Positions 43,701 through 50,110 of a stretch of 64,000 nt of DNA are shown here, piece after piece. The notes below the pieces were generated by a model. The model ran no database searches. It saw only the letters and a program-made list of their open reading frames with translations, and was not told where the DNA came from. The position numbers and the translations under genes were made by a program. The stretch is from Bacteroides sp. MSB163 (GTDB lineage: Bacteria; Bacteroidota; Bacteroidia; Bacteroidales; Bacteroidaceae): positions 3,402,001 to 3,466,000 of the forward strand of contig NZ_CP143867.1 of assembly GCF_036416795.1 (NCBI RefSeq), in the 5' to 3' direction. Position 1 is the first letter of the stretch, and each line of letters starts with the position of its first letter.

Positions 43701-44026
43701 ACCGGCAGTACTTCTTCAAGAGCTTTTTCGTAAGTTTCCAGTATGTCCTTTTCTATCTTATCTATCTGCGCGAAAACTTCTTCACGGTTTTCCAGTTCGA
43801 TTTCTTCGATACCAGCTTTGAGTTCTTCCACCTTGGCGCGTTGGTCGGCGGCAGAATTGCGGATATATTCTTTCAGTTCTTCTGTCTTGGCGCGTAAGGC
43901 GTCGTTATCAAGTTTGGCAACTTCCGGGTAAGCGGCTTTGATTTTGTCCACCCACGGCTGAATTTCTTTCATGTCGCGTGTGGATTTGTTGCCGAAAATC
44001 GAGCTTAAAAATTCATTAAATCCCAT
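40730..44026 (-). CDS. secA: preprotein translocase ATPase SecA
   Basis: ATP-driven motor of the Sec export pathway. It is 1098 residues, the long form typical of Bacteroidota. Visible elements are the Walker A motif [15 protein letters not shown] near 190, a DEAD-like [20 protein letters not shown] near 290, the preprotein cross-linking domain, motif [12 protein letters not shown] near 655, [12 protein letters not shown] near 710 and [12 protein letters not shown] near 750. A helical scaffold and a Gln/Pro-rich linker lead to the C-terminal zinc-binding sequence [20 protein letters not shown] for SecB or ribosome binding. An extra N-terminal insertion (about residues 40-110) is common in this phylum. 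Confidence 0.97.
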   Translation of the reverse strand: [1098 protein letters not shown]

Positions 44027-44129
44027 TTTATATCTATTTTTATTATTATTTACTAAGTTGATTGAGTGCGCAAAGTTACTGATTTTTATACAGATTACAC
44101 ATTTTTGCGCTGTTTATTTGATGCGGACT

Positions 44130-44244
44130 TTCACCACAGAGGGCATAGAGTTTCACTGAGTTTTCTTTCTTCAATTAATGAAGGAAGTCTATTGGTCATT
44201 AGAGGTATAAAAACTCTGTGAAACTCTGTGTGCTCTGTGGTGAA
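44130..44244. repeat. word-repeat hairpin, 'CACAGAG' type (35-base arms)
   Basis: Plus-strand 44130-44164 (beginning TTCACCACAGAGGGCATAGA) and 44210-44244 (ending GTGTGCTCTGTGGTGAA) are complementary at 31 of 35 positions around a 45-base loop. The arms repeat the words CAGAG and TTTCACAGAG. It fills the gap between secA and the phosphatase-like gene, and it is related to 30992-31065. Confidence 0.85.
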
Positions 44245-44250
44245 TAAACC

Positions 44251-45819
44251 TCAGAAATTCAGTGGAGTCTCTGTGCAAGCATTCGGAGCGCGGATGCGCA
44301 TCACACTTGACAGGGTGGGGGCAACGCGGGTAATATTGACGGGAACCCGGATTGTTTCGGGCTTCACTCCACCGCCCAGGAAGATGAGCGGGGCAGGAAT
44401 ATTGGCATGACGTACCACGCGGTTATCGGTGGCATTTTCTTCCACGATAGTCCAGCCGGGCAATACGTCTATCAGTAAGTCGCCCGAACGTTTGCGATGA
44501 AAGCTGTTCCGGGCAAGTTCTATCTGGGGCGACCAGGGACCCAGCAGCAGGCGGTGGGCTGAATACGCTTCGTTCACTCCGCTGAATTGTATCAGGAAGT
44601 CAGCGGACTTGTCTTGAATTTCCGCCAGATTCAGCTGCTTGTTCTCTATTAATTTATGGTTGAGGTAAATTTGCTGGTTGTGATAAGTCTCTACGTACTG
44701 TCCTTCACCATACGTGGCCATGAGATACATGTTCAGCAGGGTGGCGCAGCGATTCAGGTAGAATTCCCCGCCGGGGATGCGGTACAGGCCGAGATCGGGA
44801 GCTTCCGGATCGGCATAGCCCGTAGAGGTGATGCAGAAGACAACGTTGTGCAGACCTACTTTGCGGTCGATAAGGTCGAGCAGTGCGGCAATGCTGCGGT
44901 CGAGGCGTACATACGTATCCTGCATTTCCATGGCACATTCCTGCGTACTCTTATGGTTGTAGTTTCCTGCGTAATAGGTCAGTGCCAGCAGGTCGGGTAT
45001 CTCATCTTTGGCGATGGTGCTCTTTTCCAGAAGTTCTTCTGTCAGCAAGTTCACTTCGTCGTTGATGAACGGGCTGGTGAGCAGTCGGCGGAATTTATTG
45101 CGTCGTTCGCTGTCGAACTTATATTTGAAGGGCTGGTCCCGCCATTCGGGAAGGAATGTATATTTGTTAATGGGGTATGCCGGTTCCCATACCATGTCGC
45201 GGATGCGGAAGTCGGGTGATTTCCGTTCGTTGTACTGGCTTACCCACCACGGGAACTCGCTGTAATATGTAGTGCTGCACCATTTACCTGTGTTCTCGTT
45301 CAGCCAGAAAGCGCCGTTTCCGGTATGTCCGGCAGCCAGTATGGCCGCATCGCGCGAGGGGGCGATGGCATACACCAGGCCTTTGTTGCGGGTAGCTACT
45401 TTCAGTTCGTCGGCAATGGTAGAGGTTAGTAATTGGGAGGGAGAAGAATTTTCATCGGTGAAGTTGCCCATAAATGCGCCATCGTCCACGCAATTCATGG
45501 GGCGCAGGGTGCTTGCATCCATCCAGTATTGGGATATGATGCCGTTCATCGAAGGCGTCGTGCCGCTGTAGATGGCAGCGATGGCAGAAGCGCGGTCTGT
45601 TCCGTTGAAAGGGAATTCGGTCTGGTAGAACACTTTCCCTTCGCGCATCAGTCTTTTGAAACCTTTCTCTCCGTAGAGGGTTGAGAATGCTTCCATATAG
45701 TCGGTGCGTAGTTGGTCAATCGTCAGCGTAACCACTAATTTAGGTGTGGCAGGCAGCGGTTGTGCTTGCAGACCGGTGAAAGTAAGTGCGAGTATGGAAG
45801 TAATCAGTCCCTTTTTCAT
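44251..45819 (-). CDS. alkaline-phosphatase-superfamily protein, probably inactive
   Basis: A 522-residue exported protein (signal peptide 1-19, ending LQAQ). The PafA-like fold is clear: LVVTLTIDQLRTDYMEAFST near 28, GTTPSMNGII near 91, and LALTYYAGNYNHKSTQECAM near 279 followed by DTYVRLDRSIAALLDLIDRK. However, the metal ligands that I expect in this family look replaced. 'STDYVGH' is TYYAGN here, and 'T(A/S)DHG' near 330 is TSTGYAD. The family call is firm; the loss of activity is inferred from these substitutions. Its start codon directly abuts the stop of the DUF4105 gene, so the two are translationally coupled. Confidence 0.78.
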   Translation of the reverse strand: MKKGLITSILALTFTGLQAQPLPATPKLVVTLTIDQLRTDYMEAFSTLYGEKGFKRLMREGKVFYQTEFPFNGTDRASAIAAIYSGTTPSMNGIISQYWMDASTLRPMNCVDDGAFMGNFTDENSSPSQLLTSTIADELKVATRNKGLVYAIAPSRDAAILAAGHTGNGAFWLNENTGKWCSTTYYSEFPWWVSQYNERKSPDFRIRDMVWEPAYPINKYTFLPEWRDQPFKYKFDSERRNKFRRLLTSPFINDEVNLLTEELLEKSTIAKDEIPDLLALTYYAGNYNHKSTQECAMEMQDTYVRLDRSIAALLDLIDRKVGLHNVVFCITSTGYADPEAPDLGLYRIPGGEFYLNRCATLLNMYLMATYGEGQYVETYHNQQIYLNHKLIENKQLNLAEIQDKSADFLIQFSGVNEAYSAHRLLLGPWSPQIELARNSFHRKRSGDLLIDVLPGWTIVEENATDNRVVRHANIPAPLIFLGGGVKPETIRVPVNITRVAPTLSSVMRIRAPNACTETPLNF

Positions 45820-47037
45820 TTATCTCTTTTTCAATGTCAAAATAAGATTGCTTGCTGAACGTACTAGCAAACAGAGTGCCAAAGGTAATACAGCTAAGTC
45901 AATTCTTTGCGGTATTATCGCCCAAAGCAGTATAAAAAGTGTTAAAACAACGCAATTCGTCTTCATGTACCAGCTTTTCTGCCGTTTTCTCACCTTATTT
46001 ATCATCCACGGGAGGCAAAAAAAGTGCAGGGGATGGAATACGAACAGCAGGTAATTGGGGCTTACTGCGGGGTGTTGTGAAAACAGGGCGAGGAAGGCGA
46101 GGATGCACCCGGCTATTCCGGCACAGAAGAACAGGATTAGGTCGAGTCCCCAGAGCGTTTTTCCGCGGCGGATACCGTAGATGGTAGCGGCTGCCACCAG
46201 CACAAACAGCAGCAGGGCCGATTGCATCGGGGTGATTCCTCCGGAGCGGTGGTCGGCATCAGTCAGTCCGGTTACCACTATTTTCTCTTCGGAGGACACC
46301 AGCGGACGTGCCTGGCCTTCGTTGTCTACAATCCGGGCTGTGCGGAAGAAATCCCGCACATAGAAGGGGACGAACATCATCAGTCTTCGGTTGATGGGTT
46401 GGTCGGCTTTGCTGCCCATGCACAAATCCATGCCGAAGCGTGACCACGGATGACCTTCACTATATTTATGCAGCAAATCGCGGAAAGTGACTCCCGTGTC
46501 GGTATCGGTCATATTGTCAGCATACTTCAAGGTGCCTTCGATGGCGGCCTCTATCTGGTCGCGCGGACGGGTGGCGCAGTTGTCGTAGAAGAAGTTATAG
46601 CGATATACGCGGTTTTCGGGCCGGTAGTTTTCCTGCAGCAGGTTGAAGAGGTATTCTTTTTCTGCTTGGGTGAGGTTCAGGGTCTGTTGCCAGACGTCCC
46701 GTCCCAGGTAGTTATACTCGGAAGCGAAGTGCTCGTAATTGGTTATGCCCAGTTGATAGTCCGTCTCTCCCAGGGCGAAGCGGAAGATGAAGTTGGGGGC
46801 GTTGAAATTGAACATACCGTAGTTGAAGACGACATCAATGCCCCGGGTAAAGTTTTCGTAACGGATGGCGGTGTGGCCGAACAGGGAATAGATTTCCCCA
46901 CCCGAGGCGCAGGTCAGCAGGCTGATGCGGATGGAGTCGGGGGTAGCTTCTTGCGACGTTTGCGGCTGGGCAGAGGCCGTGGACGGGCAGAGGAAGCAGA
47001 GGAGGAAATATATGAGAATGAGTAAGTTTCTTTTCAT
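45820..47037 (-). CDS. DUF4105 (Lnb N-terminal-like) membrane protein
   Basis: A 405-residue protein with a signal peptide (1-23). A periplasmic DUF4105 domain has ISLLTCASGGEIYSLFGHTA and RYENFTRGIDVVFNYGMFNF (residues about 34-75), then YRYNFFYDNCATRPRDQIEA near 144, a Cys/His-containing pattern typical of the family. The C-terminal part (about 270-400) has four to five TM helices. The DUF4105 fold resembles NlpC/P60-like papain folds, so a peptidase or amidase role in the envelope is possible. It is the first gene of a two-gene operon with the phosphatase-like gene. Confidence 0.82.
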   Translation of the reverse strand: MKRNLLILIYFLLCFLCPSTASAQPQTSQEATPDSIRISLLTCASGGEIYSLFGHTAIRYENFTRGIDVVFNYGMFNFNAPNFIFRFALGETDYQLGITNYEHFASEYNYLGRDVWQQTLNLTQAEKEYLFNLLQENYRPENRVYRYNFFYDNCATRPRDQIEAAIEGTLKYADNMTDTDTGVTFRDLLHKYSEGHPWSRFGMDLCMGSKADQPINRRLMMFVPFYVRDFFRTARIVDNEGQARPLVSSEEKIVVTGLTDADHRSGGITPMQSALLLFVLVAAATIYGIRRGKTLWGLDLILFFCAGIAGCILAFLALFSQHPAVSPNYLLFVFHPLHFFCLPWMINKVRKRQKSWYMKTNCVVLTLFILLWAIIPQRIDLAVLPLALCLLVRSASNLILTLKKR

Positions 47038-47324
47038 GCTGCAAAGTTACGTAAAATACCGGATTTCAGTGCAAGGGGGTGAGGTAATAATAGTAAAAAT
47101 CAACCGTCCACACTGAAAATCCTACAAAATAGGGGCATTTAAAAATGATTAATGTAAGGAAATTACATATTTATTAACAGTTTACTACATTTGTAACACT
47201 CTTTTCTCATGCAACCTATAAGAATGATTGGGGTCATTCCTATATTGATGAGTATTTGGAGAAAGGCAGAACTATTGATTATTAACCTGTTAAACTAAAA
47301 TGAAGAGCCTCAAAATCGTATCTT

Positions 47325-48896
47325 ATGTTTACTCCTTTGACCATCGCCATCTTCAGTGGTGCATTGTCCCCTTCCTGTTTGGAGGGGCAGCATTACATTT
47401 CTGCACGGCTTCAGCAAGCAACGTGGAAGTTGGAAGATTTGCCGGGGGAGTCGGGCGAGTTGACGGGGCGATTGAGGGAAATATTATCCGATTGGCAGGT
47501 TGACCTGCCTTGTCCTTCTTTTGATTTTCTTCCGTCGGTATCCCATTTTCCAGACTTTAATGCTACTGCCGCCCTTTGCCGCTTGAGGGTGGAAGAGATG
47601 GAATATACCCTGAATGTACTTTATTGCGAGGAGCAACCTACTGTCCGCTATCTTTTTTACAGTGCCCTTCTTCGTGCCGAGGCCCGGTGGTTGAAATTGT
47701 TGCTGAAAGAGAAAATCATCCGGTTGCGTTCCGACATTGATGCACGCCTGTTGCTGTGCGAAGTGCTTGAAGAGGTGTACGACACCGGGGTGTTGGTGGA
47801 CGAAGCCTCTCGCAGAGGGCTTTCGGCTGAGTTGTGCGGACAGTTGAAGGGGGCATTGGCTTCACTATATCTGGAACTGACTATAAATTTCGGGCATTTG
47901 TTGCAGAGTGCTGATTATATGGGTTATCGGTATCTGTTCAACGATGCCCGTTACTTTCATCCTGTCCATGAGTGTGAGGTGCTGAAGTATGATATTCTGC
48001 AAGCCGGAAATCGGGTGAAGCGTTTGGTCAGTATGGATCTCACAGAAAGGTGTGAGGCAGATGCCATGCGACTTTATGGTGATTTGGTGGCACTGCTTGC
48101 CGGGATCAAGTTGTATTCGCATACCGAAGCCTGTCTGTGGCAGGGTGTTGTGGCGCTTGAGAATTTCCTTTTCCTTCTTTGCAGCAGTCGCCGGTCCGAT
48201 GATAGGATTCCTTACAGTCAGCTTGTTGACGAGCAGTGGATGAGGACTCGCCTGAACGACCTGTGCAACGATCAGTATGCCGGTCATTTGCATTACAACG
48301 AAGGCCGGGGTGCTTCGGAGTGGGCTATCAGAAAGCTGAATGAGCCTTGTCTGGGATTCCTGAGTCCACTTGTTGCGTGCGAGGCAAGTCTTCCCCGCAT
48401 GCTGCGCAGCTACCTGCAGAGCAGGCAGGAGCTTTACGAACAGAACTATTCGCGTTCGTTCATATCTATTTCGTCCGGTGAGAAACTTTCAATTCCGCTT
48501 TCGCGTCCGTTGGCAGTCCAGCTGCCCGATATGGGCGAAGTACATACACTCCTGGCATTTCTGCCCAAAGTACCCGGCACCAGAGGGGGCTATCTGATGA
48601 GTTCCGAACATGTTCAGTGGCTGGAAGATGATTTTCTGTTTTTTTTGCAGAGCGGCCAGATTCCACTGGCTCACAAGAACAGGGTGAAAATCCTGAAAGG
48701 GTATGTAGAGGTGCTTTACGGTCTTTTCTTTCATTATCAGAAGCACAGGGGTGGCGATAAGAAGGACTATGCGATTTTCCTTGCCTCGATGCTGGATGTG
48801 GATGCACAGCCCGAAAATCTGGTGAGTAACTATAAGAGGTATATAGAAGCCTATGAAGCATTTGTCAGTAAAGAGAATCTTCGCCTCATTTCCTGA
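47325..48896 (+). CDS. 523-residue helical protein of unknown family
   Basis: A large cytoplasmic protein without signal peptide or TM. The N-terminal 70 residues are mixed; the rest is rich in amphipathic helices (VEEMEYTLNVLYCEEQPTVR, LLRAEARWLKLLLKEKIIRL, KNRVKILKGYVEVLYGLFFH). I do not recognise a domain. Its -7 box TACATTTG lies near 47188, giving a leader of about 130 nt. An alternative ATG at 47300 is in another frame and only opens 67 codons. It is the first gene of the G+C-richer island and is followed by a strong terminator and then the HTH gene. Confidence 0.7.
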   Translation: MFTPLTIAIFSGALSPSCLEGQHYISARLQQATWKLEDLPGESGELTGRLREILSDWQVDLPCPSFDFLPSVSHFPDFNATAALCRLRVEEMEYTLNVLYCEEQPTVRYLFYSALLRAEARWLKLLLKEKIIRLRSDIDARLLLCEVLEEVYDTGVLVDEASRRGLSAELCGQLKGALASLYLELTINFGHLLQSADYMGYRYLFNDARYFHPVHECEVLKYDILQAGNRVKRLVSMDLTERCEADAMRLYGDLVALLAGIKLYSHTEACLWQGVVALENFLFLLCSSRRSDDRIPYSQLVDEQWMRTRLNDLCNDQYAGHLHYNEGRGASEWAIRKLNEPCLGFLSPLVACEASLPRMLRSYLQSRQELYEQNYSRSFISISSGEKLSIPLSRPLAVQLPDMGEVHTLLAFLPKVPGTRGGYLMSSEHVQWLEDDFLFFLQSGQIPLAHKNRVKILKGYVEVLYGLFFHYQKHRGGDKKDYAIFLASMLDVDAQPENLVSNYKRYIEAYEAFVSKENLRLIS

Positions 48897-48900
48897 CGAG

Positions 48901-48935
48901 TCGTTGACGAAATCAGTTCGTCAACGATTTTTTTT
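48901..48935 (+). terminator. terminator of the 523-residue protein gene
   Basis: TCGTTGACGAA (48901-48911) pairs perfectly with TTCGTCAACGA (48917-48927), followed by TTTTTTTT. It begins four bases after the stop codon. Confidence 0.9.
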
Positions 48936-48978
48936 ACCGTAAAGTAACACGGGGGAGGAGTTCATTCAAAACGCATTA

Positions 48979-49061
48979 GTTACGAGCTACAGGCTACGAG
49001 TTGCAAGTAGCTGCGCTATATTCCGAAAGGCACTTGTAGCTTGTAACCTGTACCTCGTAAC
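48979..49061. repeat. word-repeat hairpin, 'CTACAAG' type, with GCTGCGCTAT core (most complete copy)
   Basis: GTTACGAGCTACAGGCTACG (48979-48998) and the following AGTTGCAAGT are complementary to ACTTGTAGCTTGTAACCTGT (49032-49051) and ACCTCGTAAC at about 26 of 30 positions. The loop AGCTGCGCTATATTCCGAAA (49009-49028) is the best match to the other copies (38835, 9640 reversed, 32052 partial). Confidence 0.8.
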
Positions 49062-49147
49062 TGATTCAACTCTGACGATATTTTTCGTCAAGCTCACGTC
49101 ATTTCAAACTCTTTTTCCTTTGCCTCCGAACCAAAGGAAAAAAAGAT

Positions 49148-49495
49148 ATGATACAGAATCTATTATTTTCAGAGCAACTGGAGCAGGTGCGCGATCATCT
49201 GCTCAGCTTGGCGCGTTTGCTGGAGCGTGCCGGAGTGAAAGCCCGTCCCGAGATTGCCCGGGGCTGGGTGGACGGACAAGAGGTGATGGACGCGTTGCAC
49301 ATCAGTCAGCGTACCCTGCAAAACTTGCGTGACAACGGGACCCTGGGATACACCGTTTTGGGTAAGAAATACTTCTATCGCATTCAGGAGATTGATGACC
49401 TGTTGCGAAACAACTATGTGATGTACAAGCTCAGTGCATGGGGCAAGGAGGACGAGCGTCCTGCCACCGATGACAGGGAAGGGGGTGACAGATGA
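49148..49495 (+). CDS. helix-turn-helix (MerR/excisionase-like) DNA-binding protein
   Basis: A 115-residue protein with an N-terminal helix (QLEQVRDHLLSLARLLERAG) and a central HTH_17-type domain (about residues 40-85): WVDGQEVMDALHISQRTLQN, then LRDNGTLGYTVLGKKYFYRI and a following helix. The acidic tail is short. Proteins of this kind sit beside mobile-element replication genes in Bacteroides and probably regulate or initiate them. It overlaps the next gene by four bases (ATGA), so the two are coupled. Confidence 0.82.
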   Translation: MIQNLLFSEQLEQVRDHLLSLARLLERAGVKARPEIARGWVDGQEVMDALHISQRTLQNLRDNGTLGYTVLGKKYFYRIQEIDDLLRNNYVMYKLSAWGKEDERPATDDREGGDR

Positions 49496-50055
49496 AACGC
49501 TTCAGCTTTTTTCTGGCTCCCGTCAGTAATGTCGTACCCCATAAGACGGTGGAGATGGAGCAAATCTACAATGTCATCCGGGGCGACTATTATCGTGCCG
49601 CTACCGAAGAGCTGCGCCGCCTGATACAGGAAGAACGGGTCACGCAGCGCGATGTGCAACGCTTCAAGTCGAGAAGCTTCGATTATGCCACCTTCAGCGG
49701 AGAGTTCAGCCGTCGGCGCGAAGACGCCCTGTTGGCGCATAGCGGGCTGCTCTGCCTTGACTTCGACCATATCAGTCAGTGGCAGGGCGGCGGGCATTTG
49801 CAAGGTGTCTATGGGTTGCGCTATGCTTTGGCGCATGATGTTTCGGTAGATACGGCCTTGCTTTTCCGGAGTCCGGGTGGTGACGGTCTGAAGTGGGTGG
49901 TTCCCATCGACCTGGAGCAGGGCACACATGCCGACTGGTTCGAGGTCTTGTCCTACTACGTGTCGCGCAATTATGGGGTGGGACCCGACCCTTCAGGGCG
50001 CGACATTGCACGTGCCTGCTATCTGCCTTGGGATCCGGATGTGCTGATATTTTAA
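49492..50055 (+). CDS. BT4734/VirE N-terminal-type primase-like protein
   Basis: A 187-residue protein. It shows the BT4734-like pattern: FDYATFSGEFSRRREDALLA near 65, then HSGLLCLDFDHI near 84 (acidic pair as in PrimPol metal sites), ALLFRSPGGDGLKWVVPIDL near 122, and the HADWFEVLSYYVSRNYGVGP segment with DPSGRDIARACYLPWDP at the end. Together with the DUF3987 protein downstream, this is the usual primase-helicase pair of Bacteroides elements. The C-terminus stops just after the conserved 'RACYLPWDP'. Catalysis is not demonstrated. Confidence 0.82.
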   Translation: MKRFSFFLAPVSNVVPHKTVEMEQIYNVIRGDYYRAATEELRRLIQEERVTQRDVQRFKSRSFDYATFSGEFSRRREDALLAHSGLLCLDFDHISQWQGGGHLQGVYGLRYALAHDVSVDTALLFRSPGGDGLKWVVPIDLEQGTHADWFEVLSYYVSRNYGVGPDPSGRDIARACYLPWDPDVLIF

Positions 50056-50071
50056 CTCCTCTTCTCCCCGC

Positions 50072-50105
50072 TAAATCATGAATCATAAATTATAAATCAT
50101 AAATC
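50072..50105. repeat. word repeat 'AATCATAA' in the VirE-DUF3987 gap
   Basis: Four near-copies of AATCATAAAT/AATTATAAAT in a row occupy the short gap between two co-directional genes. They read in the same direction, so this is a half element without the complementary arm. Confidence 0.5.
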
Positions 50106-50110
50106 TTCTC

